Translations under genes and position numbers: made by a program | The notes under the pieces: model-generated | Databases searched by the model: none | Seen by the model: the letters and a program-made list of their open reading frames with translations, nothing else | What the model was told of the DNA's origin: nothing | Assembly (NCBI GenBank): GCA_963630555.1 | Contig: CAVGND010000011.1 | Location: forward strand, 1 to 47,212 | DNA length: 47,212 nucleotides | Reading direction: 5' to 3' | From: CAVALG01 sp963630555 | Lineage (GTDB): Bacteria; Bacillota; Clostridia; Oscillospirales; Acutalibacteraceae | In this document: piece after piece, positions 15,401 to 23,054 of the stretch | Numbering within the stretch: position 1 is the first letter of the stretch | Layout of the letters: each line of letters opens with the position of its first letter

Positions 15401-17627
15401 GAGCCGCATAAGCGTGATCTACCCGCCGAAATTTGTGATAAATCCAAGCGATAATGCGGCAACGGAGGGACAGACCGCAACATTCTATGTTCATTTCAAG
15501 CAAGGCGTGCCGTTCGGTACGGATGTCTACTGGCAGATAAGCACCGACGGCGGACAGACCTTCCGTAATGTGACGGAGGAGGACGGCAGCGGTCAGTTGC
15601 TGGTAATATCCGTCCCGCAGGAAAACGGCGAGAGAAAGCTCTATTGGACTCACTCTTTCACGACCTGTACAGCAACAAAAGACATGGAGGGGTATCAGTA
15701 CCGCTGCGTGGTGAAGACCTCCACACCAAACGATGCGGGCTACAATGGCATACGCTATTCGTCGGCGGCGACGCTGACGGTCAAGCGCAACTGCTTGGCG
15801 GACGGCCATCTGTTTGATGACGGCACGGTAAAGAGCGAGCCGACCTGCACAGACTCCGGCTTTGTCGAATATGTCTGCTCTGCCTGCGATCACACAGAGA
15901 CAAGATATACCGATCCCTTAAAGCACGATTGGGCGGAGGCAACCTGCCAAACTTCCAAGACCTGCAAGCGTGAGGGCTGCGGTGCTACTGAGGGATCGAT
16001 AGACAGGGACAATCACACCGGCGAGACGGAATGGATATTCACCGCAACACAGCACACACAGCACTACAAGTGCTGCGGGCTTGTCACGGTTGCGACCGAG
16101 GCTCATGCATGGGATAACAGCGTGTGTACTAAGTGCGACTACCACTGCACTGACCATGACGGCGGCGCGGCGAGCTGCACCGAAAAGGCCGTGTGCGAAA
16201 TCTGCGGAAGCGAATACGGTGAGTACGGCCGGCACGACTACAAGACCGACTGGTCATCCGACAGCACGGAGCATTGGCACGACTGCAAGTGTTGCGACAG
16301 CCGATCCGATACAGGATCGCACAGCGACGTAAACAAGGATCACGTATGCGATGTCTGCGGACGAACCGTCTCCGACCACACCGATATGGACAATAACCAC
16401 TTCTGTGACTATTGCGGCAGAACCGTCTCCGACCACACAGGCGGCACGGCGACCTGCATTGAAAGAGCCGTGTGCGATATATGCGGCAGCGAGTACGGCG
16501 GGCTTGGCGACCACGACTACAAGGCCGAATGGTCATCCGATAACACGGAGCATTGGCATGAGTGTGCGGTCTGCGGCGAAAAGTGGGATAAGGCGGCGCA
16601 TACCTACCGATGGGAGAGTCAGGACGGTCAGTATTGGCAACAGTGCGAGGTCTGCGGCAGTGAAACCGAGAAAAAGGATATCCCCGAAATCGTGATCTCC
16701 GGTGCGGAAAGGGTGTGCCGAACGCAGGACTATCGCTTCAGCTTTACTTTGCCGGAGGGATACACGCTCATTTCTGTCGGCTATGCGTTTGAACTGCTCG
16801 GCGGCGAGCTTACCGCAGTCCCGGAAGACGGGATATATACGGCTTCGCTTGCAGCGTCTGACTATCCTGCCGATGCCAACAGCTTCAAGTTGACGCTGAA
16901 TGCAGTGACGTCGGACGGCCTTCCGATCCGCTCGGAAAGGACCGTTACAATCCAAAATGACCATTCCGGCGGCAAAGCCAGCTGTAAAAACAAGGCTGTT
17001 TGCAAGATCTGCGGTGAGGAATACGGCGACCTTGCGCCGCACGAATTAACGCACTCTGCCGCAAAACCGGCAACCGCCGCCGAGTTTGGCAACACGGAAT
17101 ACTGGCACTGCGATGTTTGCGATAAGTATTTCAGCGATGAAAAAGCCGAAAATGAAATTGCATTGGCAGATACCGTGATTTCAAAGCTCGCACCGAAAAT
17201 CATTGCCGGAGACGGAGCAACCGTAACCGAAGGCGAAAAGACAGCGTTGTCCTTTACCTCGGACGCCGCATTTGAAGATTTTATTCGTGTTGAGGTGGAC
17301 GGCAAAACGATAAGTGAAAGCAGCTATACTGTAAAATCCGGCAGCACCGTTGTTACGCTGAATCCCGACTATGTTGCCACGCTTGCGGTCGGTGAGCATA
17401 CATTGGGTATCGTTTCCCAAAGCGGAACGGCTGCGGCAACATTCACCGTGAACAAAAAGGCAGCGGAAACGACCACAACGAATAAGACTGACACCAAGGA
17501 TAACAAAACATCTCCCCAGACCGGCGACAGTAGCAATCTCGCTTTGTGGATCGCTCTGCTGTTTATCAGCGGCGGCGCTGTCATCGGCACGACGGTTGTA
17601 AACAAAAAGAAAAGATATAACAAATAA
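12459..17627 (+). CDS. Giant cell-wall-anchored surface protein (sortase substrate, Ig-like and Cys-rich repeats)
   Basis: A 1722-residue secreted protein. A signal peptide covers residues 1-25 (cleavage after LTVFA). Residues 26-600 are rich in short beta strands with features of a right-handed beta-helix adhesin (TITGDPGSKL, LTVKNNVTIEA, LTLKGGTLEI-like rungs). Several immunoglobulin-like modules follow (about 680-1110), each with a YQWQ or YWQ motif and ST-DGG-T strands. Residues 1112-1400 and about 1500-1567 hold repeated CxxC knuckles in a unit HDGG..SCTEKAVCEICGSEYG..HDY, likely structural metal-binding or disulfide modules. The C terminus has the sortase signal SPQTGD (about 1685), a membrane helix and the basic tail NKKKRYNK. 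It overlaps the TetR gene by 4 nt. Ligand unknown; adhesin is the best guess. Confidence 0.88.
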   Translation: MKKRILSILLALCMVMSALPLTVFAEETQKEIHYGVWIEGKEITSSRLSERTGWSFDPETYTLYLRNYQNGTLGYEWFTNTNKRNGYVLIYTEQWIARRELTIHVSGENNYLGDETFPYTATAKNIYYGIFVRGKLTITGDPGSKLKIFTNGNAIVATNDLTVKNNVTIEATSLDTTVYTTNNLTMEGYSRLYATCTGVYKGLAAVSVNGDLHSLTGSYLEANAIFRVPYHELSVFWCINKHNNVISSVYVYGGAYINGGKVLTCFEKKESAYVTWLNGQDFKTYSEERYGTSKAFFAYCIYIDNGGELSVFFDRPEDKSAENELAVYCQDEATIFDKDGETPSSIHFYGDGVFRAAMNYIDEDAEEWECAAKSRITSVNSTLGVTRRGFAKPPEYSHYQDYYENRAYKHDGIYLYTGTTKRPTWSYFEDRLFENDMLDSNRTLELRGIVKYKPQLVLTAEPGTYTVDPAVNKHTYIESQNFEIPEMVVKKGATLKLKLSKSEVFVNPITLKGGTLEIAAYNLTVQGLDIRGYGTVIFNGGTVSGNVEKSVKMVINSGNIDVPDNGNAVDENGKAIHKYTYQAYAEDKFSKPLQVKLITGNDNFTHYNLNAPNFHTGANGEKLLYLWLDRSDRPLLLYAQDPTKTHGPIRYERSEYEATLYLRFGTNTFAEQTHLSMRSNEVVAVREGRSVSLYALDGKNVPTDLQNIYVSSVKWYESSDGGHSFRMVSESYGGEGGVNYSYTIPQATGEQNGYIYRAEVTYLDSDFSEPLSTKTITQTYEATLFVEQYQLTAPDRFAAGAKARFEVTSPAPPEGVTVSYQWQTSLNGSEWTDIEGETGSVYEPVITDAMDRRQIQVVILTKLQDNTILRTTRGPVSISINASLPIITGHPQDITRREFEQEDPGDGSVNIFVPPALKVTATGENLSYQWQLSTDGGGNYTDIANATAESYRLCSLPSDEQDGWLYRCIVSNEFGAVPSEPSRISVIYPPKFVINPSDNAATEGQTATFYVHFKQGVPFGTDVYWQISTDGGQTFRNVTEEDGSGQLLVISVPQENGERKLYWTHSFTTCTATKDMEGYQYRCVVKTSTPNDAGYNGIRYSSAATLTVKRNCLADGHLFDDGTVKSEPTCTDSGFVEYVCSACDHTETRYTDPLKHDWAEATCQTSKTCKREGCGATEGSIDRDNHTGETEWIFTATQHTQHYKCCGLVTVATEAHAWDNSVCTKCDYHCTDHDGGAASCTEKAVCEICGSEYGEYGRHDYKTDWSSDSTEHWHDCKCCDSRSDTGSHSDVNKDHVCDVCGRTVSDHTDMDNNHFCDYCGRTVSDHTGGTATCIERAVCDICGSEYGGLGDHDYKAEWSSDNTEHWHECAVCGEKWDKAAHTYRWESQDGQYWQQCEVCGSETEKKDIPEIVISGAERVCRTQDYRFSFTLPEGYTLISVGYAFELLGGELTAVPEDGIYTASLAASDYPADANSFKLTLNAVTSDGLPIRSERTVTIQNDHSGGKASCKNKAVCKICGEEYGDLAPHELTHSAAKPATAAEFGNTEYWHCDVCDKYFSDEKAENEIALADTVISKLAPKIIAGDGATVTEGEKTALSFTSDAAFEDFIRVEVDGKTISESSYTVKSGSTVVTLNPDYVATLAVGEHTLGIVSQSGTAAATFTVNKKAAETTTTNKTDTKDNKTSPQTGDSSNLALWIALLFISGGAVIGTTVVNKKKRYNK

Positions 17628-17714
17628 GATATCAACATAGCCGACGAGGATTGCGTTGACCCCGACGGCAGGCTCGGTATACAAAACCGAATGAAGAAAA
17701 CAGCCAGATAACGC

Positions 17715-17750
17715 AAAATGGCGGCACAGCTTTCACTGTACCGCCATTTT
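17715..17750 (+). terminator. Terminator after the surface-protein gene
   Basis: A long stem with arms AAAATGGCGGCACAG and CTGTACCGCCATTTT (one mismatch) closes a 6-nt loop. A-rich and T-rich arms make it usable in both directions. In-frame codons between the gene's stop (17627) and a second stop near 17711 look coding-like (DINIADEDCVDPDGRLGIQ), perhaps a gene remnant. Confidence 0.8.
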
Positions 17751-17802
17751 AATAAATATTTCGTTGCCGCATCTCGGCTGAAGGGTTCGGATTTATTGAT
17801 TT

Positions 17803-17871
17803 TTCGGTATGCGGAATTTTGTGTTGCAGCACATCGGTGTTCGGCAAATGCTTGTGCGGCAGCATACCGAA
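17803..17871. repeat. Inverted repeat in the gap before the pyrimidine operon
   Basis: TTCGGTATGC (17803-17812) and GCATACCGAA (17862-17871) are perfectly complementary across 49 nt. A second, outer-register pair ATTTTGTG/CACAAAAT (about 17817 and 17884) nests with it. The rest of the 17751-17969 gap shows no ORF or other signal that I can support. Confidence 0.4.
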
Positions 17872-17969
17872 GATACTTTTATCCCACAAAATCATATTTA
17901 TTTAATTCAAAAAAATTATGTATTAATATTATTAAAATGTTCAATCTATACAATGCGTAAATAAAGCGG

Positions 17970-17999
17970 TTGACAATCGTTACCGTAATGCTTTATAAT
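17970..17999 (+). promoter_or_regulatory. Promoter of the pyrimidine catabolic operon
   Basis: TTGACA (17970-17975) and TATAAT (17994-17999) are separated by 18 nt. Transcription would begin near 18006, about 90 nt before the first gene. Confidence 0.8.
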
Positions 18000-18022
18000 A
18001 CTTCAAAATAAAATATGAATTG

Positions 18023-18067
18023 AAACAGACAATGGCGCCTGTAAAAAACGCCGTTGTCTGTTTTTTT
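18023..18067 (+). terminator. Leader terminator/attenuator hairpin of the pyrimidine operon
   Basis: Arms AAACAGACAATGGCG (18023-18037) and CGCCGTTGTCTGTTT (18049-18063) form a 15-bp stem with one G-U pair and an 11-nt loop, followed by a continuous T run. It starts only about 17 nt after the predicted transcription start, leaving no room for an ordinary upstream riboswitch aptamer. It would terminate most transcripts unless something prevents hairpin formation, so it is a candidate attenuator. Confidence 0.75.
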
Positions 18068-18095
18068 ATATTTAAAAAGGAACGGAGCGATAAAA

Positions 18096-18860
18096 ATGAA
18101 TACAAACCCAACTGAAATAATGCTTAAAAATATCGGTATGGAATACGATAACGGCGTTACGGCGCTTACCAATGTCAGCATTGACATAAAAAAGGGTGAG
18201 TTTGTGTCGCTCCTCGGCCCGTCGGGCTGCGGCAAAACCACACTTTTAAGAATAATAGCCGATTTACTGAAACCGACAGGCGGCGAGGTTACCGTGGGCG
18301 GTGAAACTCCCGAAGCTGCACGACTTAAAAGGAAATACGGAATTGTTTTTCAAAGCCCCGTGCTTTACGATTGGCGAACCGTTAAGAAAAATGTGATACT
18401 GCCGATGGAAATTTTAAAAGTTCCGAAAGCCGACAGAGAAGAGCGGGCAATGCAAATGCTGGAACTTGTCGGGCTTAAAGATTTTGCAAACCGTTACCCA
18501 AAACAATTGTCCGGCGGTATGCAGCAGCGTGTGGGTATAGCGAGGGCGCTTGCGATACAGCCGGAAATACTTTTAATGGATGAGCCTTTTTCGGCGCTTG
18601 ACGAATTTACCCGTGAAAAACTGCATGAAGACCTTTTAAAAATTTGGCGCAAAACGAATAAAACCATAGTATTTGTAACACATAATATTGCCGAGTCGGT
18701 ATTCCTTTCGGACAGGGTTTGCGTTTTATCGCCACACCCCGGCAGGCTTTCGGCAGTGATTGATATCGATTTGCCGCGGCCCAGAACCGCAGAGATAAAA
18801 GACACGGTTGAGTTTACCGATTATGTTGCAAAAATCAGAGGAAGTTTCGAGGGGGTATGA
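18096..18860 (+). CDS. ABC importer ATPase (NitT/TauT, SsuB/ThiZ-like)
   Basis: A 254-residue ATPase of the nitrate/sulfonate/taurine/pyrimidine-precursor importer family. It has Walker A GPSGCGKTTL near residue 47, the Q-loop in FQSPVLYDWRT, signature LSGGMQQRVGIARAL, Walker B LLMDEPFSALDEFTR and the switch His in VFVTHNIAES. The start at 18096 is chosen for GGAACGGAG upstream. It overlaps or abuts the first permease gene. It powers uptake of a ligand captured by the lipoprotein two genes downstream. The neighbouring enzymes suggest a pyrimidine or its reduced/ring-opened product as substrate. Confidence 0.92.
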   Translation: MNTNPTEIMLKNIGMEYDNGVTALTNVSIDIKKGEFVSLLGPSGCGKTTLLRIIADLLKPTGGEVTVGGETPEAARLKRKYGIVFQSPVLYDWRTVKKNVILPMEILKVPKADREERAMQMLELVGLKDFANRYPKQLSGGMQQRVGIARALAIQPEILLMDEPFSALDEFTREKLHEDLLKIWRKTNKTIVFVTHNIAESVFLSDRVCVLSPHPGRLSAVIDIDLPRPRTAEIKDTVEFTDYVAKIRGSFEGV

Positions 18861-18862
18861 TA

Positions 18863-19666
18863 ATGAAACCACTTAAAAAAATCTATGCCGCAAAGTGGTT
18901 TATGCCGATTTTGTGGACGATTATTATTATAACGGTGTGGGAACTTTTTGCTACGGTTGTGGAATTTACCGAGCGTTCGCCCGAGAACTTTTTACCGCAC
19001 ATCGGCGGAATAATAAACTCGGTAATATCCACGGAAAAAATCAACGGAACACAGACCGCGGCAGGCATGGTGCTTCAAAATGCGGGGGCAACGCTTTCCC
19101 GTGCAGGGATAGGCTTCACCGTTGGCACGGCGCTTGGGTTTGTGTTGGCGCTTTTGATGAGTTTGTTTGACACGGTTGAAAAGATTGCTTTCCCTTACCT
19201 TATGCTTATTCAAATGATACCGGTTTTGGGTTTGGCACCTATTATATTGGCGCTTACCGGCGATATAGCGAAAAGCCGAATAGTTATAGCGGCGATACTT
19301 ACATTTTACCCTGTTGCCGCAAACACGCTTGCCGGATTTAAATCGGTGCAAAAGGAAAAGCACGAATTGATGTATTCATATGCGGCAGGCGTAGGGCAGT
19401 TTTATTTTAAAACAATGTTTCCTGCCTGTTTGCCCTACTTTTTTACGGGGCTTAAAATAGCGGCGCCGATGGCTATTACCGCTTCAATACTTGTGGATAC
19501 CCTGCAGGGCGGCGTCGGGCTTGGATGCCTGTTATCGCAGTCGCTTAAAGGCGCTATGACAAGGTATGTTTTCTGGCAGATAATAGTGCTGAGCGCGGTG
19601 ATAGGTGTTTTGAGTTTTGTTATTATCGGATTTGCAGAAAAACTTATCTGCCGCCACAGACAGTAA
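18863..19666 (+). CDS. ABC importer permease, first subunit
   Basis: A 267-residue inner-membrane permease of the BPD_transp_1 type with about six helices. The first is WFMPILWTIIIITVWELFAT. The EAA-like coupling loop appears as AAGVGQFYFKTMFPACLPYF, close to the NitT/TauT consensus. Of two nearby starts, the ATG at 18863 has GAGGGGG 7 nt upstream, while the ATG at 18857 (overlapping the ATPase stop) is too close. It pairs with the second permease to form a heterodimeric channel. Confidence 0.9.
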   Translation: MKPLKKIYAAKWFMPILWTIIIITVWELFATVVEFTERSPENFLPHIGGIINSVISTEKINGTQTAAGMVLQNAGATLSRAGIGFTVGTALGFVLALLMSLFDTVEKIAFPYLMLIQMIPVLGLAPIILALTGDIAKSRIVIAAILTFYPVAANTLAGFKSVQKEKHELMYSYAAGVGQFYFKTMFPACLPYFFTGLKIAAPMAITASILVDTLQGGVGLGCLLSQSLKGAMTRYVFWQIIVLSAVIGVLSFVIIGFAEKLICRHRQ

Positions 19667-19679
19667 GGAGGGGACGGGA

Positions 19680-20492
19680 ATGATAAAAATGAAGTTACCT
19701 GCCAAATCTCCGCGCAGCGGTATCAAAGCCGTGATTTTACCCGTGGCGTTCGGTGTTTTGATTATAGCGTTGTGGCAAGCCGGAATATTGCACAGCCTGC
19801 TTAATACAAGTTCCGTTATATTGCCGGTACCCACAAAGATTATCAAAATTATAAGCGATAACAGAGAGGCAATTTGGGAAAACACAAAAATCACCCTTTC
19901 GGTTATAATTCCCGGGCTCATAATCGGATCTGTTATCGGTTATATACTTTCGGTTTTGGCTTGCTTTTCACCACGCTTCGGCGCCACGGGGCTCACGGTA
20001 ATAGCGGCGGTAAGCGCCGTACCGATAGTTGCTTTGTCGGCAGTTATGCTGCAGTGGACAAGGCGGGTAAGCACCGATGTATCGGTAAGGAGTTATGTTA
20101 TGAAACTGCTTATCGTAATAGTTGTAAGCATTGCTTCCATGACGCTTAACGCTTACAGGGGGCTGACCGAATTGCCGCCCTTTTCACTTGATCTTATGAA
20201 ATCCTATGCGGCAAAAAAATTGACGGTACTTTTTAAGTTAAGGGCTCCGAACAGCGTCCCGTTTGTGTTCACTTCGCTTAAAGTAAGCGTTCCGGCAAGC
20301 GTTATGGCGGCACTGGTAAGCGAATATTTTGCCGAAAAGGTCTGCGGAGTCGGCAGAATGATAAGAGAAAACATTTTAAAGGCGCAATATTCCACGGCGT
20401 GGGCTTATATAGCCGTAGCCTGTATTATAGGCATAGGTTTGTTTGCCGTTTTATCGGCAGCGGAAAACATGGTGATGAAAAAGCGACACTAA
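19680..20492 (+). CDS. ABC importer permease, second subunit
   Basis: A 270-residue permease with the same fold as the preceding gene product. It has an N-terminal helix (AVILPVAFGVLIIALWQAG) and about five more. Its coupling loop, KSYAAKKLTVLFKLRAPNS followed by VPFVFTSLKV, lies near residue 180. The ribosome-binding site AAGGAGGGG is 8 nt before the ATG. It is the related but diverged partner subunit, as in HMP-precursor and riboflavin-type importers of this family, where two different permeases are common. Confidence 0.9.
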   Translation: MIKMKLPAKSPRSGIKAVILPVAFGVLIIALWQAGILHSLLNTSSVILPVPTKIIKIISDNREAIWENTKITLSVIIPGLIIGSVIGYILSVLACFSPRFGATGLTVIAAVSAVPIVALSAVMLQWTRRVSTDVSVRSYVMKLLIVIVVSIASMTLNAYRGLTELPPFSLDLMKSYAAKKLTVLFKLRAPNSVPFVFTSLKVSVPASVMAALVSEYFAEKVCGVGRMIRENILKAQYSTAWAYIAVACIIGIGLFAVLSAAENMVMKKRH

Positions 20493-20534
20493 GCTTTTTT
20501 GTTATATAAATTCATTATATCGGAGGTAATCAAA

Positions 20535-21593
20535 ATGAAAATGAAAAAAGCAGCAGTTATTGTTTTATCGGCAGTGCTTGTGCTGACTTTTGCCGGTTGC
20601 GGAAGCAAGAGTGCAAGTACATCGTCAGCCGATATGACGGATGAAGAAAGAATCGTTTCTGCGGCAAAGGCAGGAATGGTGGGCAACTGGGGGCTTGGCA
20701 ATGAGTATGAAATTCAGGCATTGCTTGCCAAATACGGGCAGTCTACCGATTATGTAAGTATGGACTTTACGATGGACCAATTTGATACCGACGCTATTAC
20801 TTTAGCCTCGGCTATGACATATAACGAATTGGGGCTTGTTAAAAACGACTACGAAGGCGGCTACGGCTACGGCGATACCGTAGGTACGATTGATATGAAC
20901 GATCAGGGCGTAGCAATGCTTGAAGATATGATTTTCTGCACTAAGGACTTTGCGGCTAAAAATCCCAACACCGTCCGCGCGTTTGTTTCAGCTTCACTTA
21001 AAGGTTGGAAATACGCCTGCGAACACCCCGATGAGGCAGCAGAAATAGTTTACAAAGCAGGTTCTTCGGTTTCTTCGGCACATCAGGCTTATATGGCAAA
21101 AGAGGTTGTAAAACTTGTTCAGACAGATACTAAGGGAAACACCGTCACCGATTACGGACATATGGACGACGAAGCGCTGCAGCAAACGCTTGACCTTGCA
21201 AAGAAATACATAAAACTCGACGACGCATCGGCTTCCGCTAAACTTTCAAGCCTTACGCTTGATGATATTCGGAATTCTTCATTCCTGACAGGCGAGCTCG
21301 GAACCCCCGAAAAGAGCGATGTTTCCATACAGCTTAAATGGTTGCCGCAGGCACAGTTTATGGGTTACTACGTTGCGAAAGACAAGGGATATTATAAAGA
21401 TGTGGGACTTAATGTTACCATCACCCCCGGGGGCGGAGATATAGGTGAAACAACCGCAGTAGCGGGCGGCACTGTCGATTTCGGCGTAACTTGGGTTTCA
21501 AACCTCATCACGGCAAATGCCGGCGGAATGGATCTTGTTGATGTGGCGCAGATCTATCAGCGCTCCGGTCTTGTATTGGTTTACAAAAAGTAA
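20535..21593 (+). CDS. Substrate-binding lipoprotein of the NMT1/ThiY type, circularly permuted
   Basis: A 352-residue lipoprotein: signal peptide with lipobox LTFAGC (lipidated C22). The order of the mature protein is reversed relative to the NMT1/THI5-like family. Residues about 48-230 correspond to the second part of an ordinary member (VGNWGLGNEYEIQALLAKYG, then ITLASAMTYNELGLV and NPNTVRAFVSASLKGWKYAC). A linker (about 230-262) follows. Residues 262-352 are what normally comes first (SIQLKWLPQAQFMGYYVAKD, KGYYKDVGLNVTITPGGGD, DFGVTWVSNLITANAGG). The protein stops at GLVLVYKK, just where the hinge strand would lead into VGNWGLG. The frame is continuous and the start has CGGAGGT. The ligand is probably a pyrimidine-related compound. 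Confidence 0.85.
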   Translation: MKMKKAAVIVLSAVLVLTFAGCGSKSASTSSADMTDEERIVSAAKAGMVGNWGLGNEYEIQALLAKYGQSTDYVSMDFTMDQFDTDAITLASAMTYNELGLVKNDYEGGYGYGDTVGTIDMNDQGVAMLEDMIFCTKDFAAKNPNTVRAFVSASLKGWKYACEHPDEAAEIVYKAGSSVSSAHQAYMAKEVVKLVQTDTKGNTVTDYGHMDDEALQQTLDLAKKYIKLDDASASAKLSSLTLDDIRNSSFLTGELGTPEKSDVSIQLKWLPQAQFMGYYVAKDKGYYKDVGLNVTITPGGGDIGETTAVAGGTVDFGVTWVSNLITANAGGMDLVDVAQIYQRSGLVLVYKK

Positions 21594-21602
21594 AACATTT
21601 CA

Positions 21603-21629
21603 CCGCACACGCGAAAAAAGCGTGTGCGG
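21603..21629 (+). other. Intercistronic stem-loop after the binding-protein gene
   Basis: A perfect 10-bp stem CCGCACACGC/GCGTGTGCGG with loop GAAAAAA sits 9 nt after the lipoprotein stop and has no T run, so it is not a strong terminator. Such stems behind binding-protein genes often stabilise the 3' end of the upstream message, giving more lipoprotein than enzyme; that role here is inference. Confidence 0.65.
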
Positions 21630-21661
21630 CAGCATAAAACACATTGAAAGGATCTGATTTT

Positions 21662-23017
21662 ATGGATCTGCTTATAAAAAACGGAACGGTTGTTACGGAT
21701 TCGGAAATGTTTAAAGCGGATGTTGCGGTAAAGGACGGTAAGATTATCGCCGTTGCCGAAAATATTGAACCTGAAAGCGGTGCGGAAATCGTAAATGCTG
21801 AAGGGAAACTTGTTCTCCCCGGTGCTATTGACGCACACACGCACCTTGCAATGCCATTCGGCGGAACGATATCGTCCGACGATTACTATGCCGGCACAAG
21901 GGCTGCCGCCTGCGGCGGCACCACAACGGTATTTGATTTTGTGCTGCAGGATTTCGGCGAAACGATGGTTGACGCCGTAAAACGGCGCGATAAATTGTGT
22001 GAACCCGTTGCGGCTGTTGATTACGCTTACCATGTTGCTATTAAAGATGTGAGCGGGGATCTTATCAACTCTATAGATGATGCGGTTGAATACGGCGTTC
22101 CCTCCTTTAAAGTATTTATGGTTTACGATTTCGGTGTTAAGGACGGCGTCTTCTATCAGGTGCTTGAAAAAGCCAAAGATGTCGGTGCACTTATAGAGGT
22201 TCACGCCGAAAATAATGAAATGGTTAATATGTTTACAAAAAAATTCCTTTCCGAAGGCAAAACGGACGCGTGGCACCATTATTTATCAAGGCCGGAATTT
22301 GTTGAAGCCGAGGCGGACGAACGGGCAATCCAATGGGCAAAATCGCTTAACGCTCCGCTCTATATAGTCCACCTTGCGAACAAACAGGGTGTTGATGCAG
22401 TGACTAAAGCCCGTGACGAAGGCTATGAGATATATGCCGAAACCTGCCCGCAATATCTTGAATTTACCTGTGATGTATATAAACGGGAAGATGGCAGAAA
22501 CTTTGTATGCTCGCCGCCCATGAAAGGCGAAGAAAGCCGAAAAGCGCTGTGGCAGGCAATAAAGAGGGGAGATATTGCAACAATTGCAACCGATCACTGC
22601 CCGTTCCAATCCTATGAAAAGGATTGGGGGAAAGACGATTTTTCAAAAATCCCCAACGGCTGCGCAGGAATTGAAAATATGTATCCCTATATGTTGTCAG
22701 CGGCAAATAAAGGCGAAATCAGTTTTTCTAAAGCGGTTGAACTGTGCGCAACCAATCCTGCAAAAATATTTGGATGCAAAAACAAGGGCTCGCTTACCGT
22801 AGGTAAAGATGCGGATATTGTGATTTACGACCCGACCGCCGATTTTACAATAACAAATGACAAAATGCATTCCGATTGCGACCACACAATTTGGGAAGGC
22901 GTGAAACTTAAAGGCTACCCCGAAAAAACCTATTCAAGAGGGCACCTTGTATTTGATAAAGGCGAATTTAAAGGCGAAAAAGGCTGGGGCAAATTTGTTA
23001 AATGCTCGCTCAAATAA
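21662..23017 (+). CDS. Dihydropyrimidinase (D-hydantoinase family)
   Basis: A 451-residue amidohydrolase that opens dihydrouracil or dihydrothymine to N-carbamoyl-beta-alanine or its methyl analogue. The binuclear zinc site is complete: H59 and H61 (DAHTH), carbamylated K150 (VPSFKVFM), H181 (EVHAENN), H237 (IVHLANKQG) and D311 (ATDHCPF). The substrate-loop segment FVCSPPMKG is present. The length is typical of the family. The ATG at 21662 is preceded by AAAGGATC. Cellular location is cytosolic. Flanked by the importer and the PreA-like dehydrogenase, it is the second step of reductive pyrimidine degradation. Confidence 0.93.
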   Translation: MDLLIKNGTVVTDSEMFKADVAVKDGKIIAVAENIEPESGAEIVNAEGKLVLPGAIDAHTHLAMPFGGTISSDDYYAGTRAAACGGTTTVFDFVLQDFGETMVDAVKRRDKLCEPVAAVDYAYHVAIKDVSGDLINSIDDAVEYGVPSFKVFMVYDFGVKDGVFYQVLEKAKDVGALIEVHAENNEMVNMFTKKFLSEGKTDAWHHYLSRPEFVEAEADERAIQWAKSLNAPLYIVHLANKQGVDAVTKARDEGYEIYAETCPQYLEFTCDVYKREDGRNFVCSPPMKGEESRKALWQAIKRGDIATIATDHCPFQSYEKDWGKDDFSKIPNGCAGIENMYPYMLSAANKGEISFSKAVELCATNPAKIFGCKNKGSLTVGKDADIVIYDPTADFTITNDKMHSDCDHTIWEGVKLKGYPEKTYSRGHLVFDKGEFKGEKGWGKFVKCSLK

Positions 23018-23054
23018 CTATATAAAACCGATTTTATTGTAAGAAGGTGAAATG

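Noticed and set aside
13776..15893. A 705-residue open frame on the minus strand
   Set aside because: It lies wholly antisense to the surface-protein gene, whose signal peptide, Ig-like repeats and sortase signal are convincing. High GC coding sequence often leaves the opposite strand open, and this frame shows no family features.
12459..17627. Reading the repeats of the surface protein as a CRISPR or DNA-level tandem array
   Set aside because: The similarity is at protein level with variable DNA spacing and no unique spacers; no CRISPR array is seen anywhere in the window.
17718..17960. An 80-residue plus-strand frame after the surface-protein gene
   Set aside because: It begins inside the terminator hairpin, has no ribosome-binding site and shows no recognisable features.
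18006..18095. A TPP or other classical riboswitch before the NMT1-type transporter operon
   Set aside because: The leader upstream of the terminator is only about 17 nt and contains no TPP consensus; the neighbouring enzymes point to pyrimidine breakdown, not thiamine synthesis.
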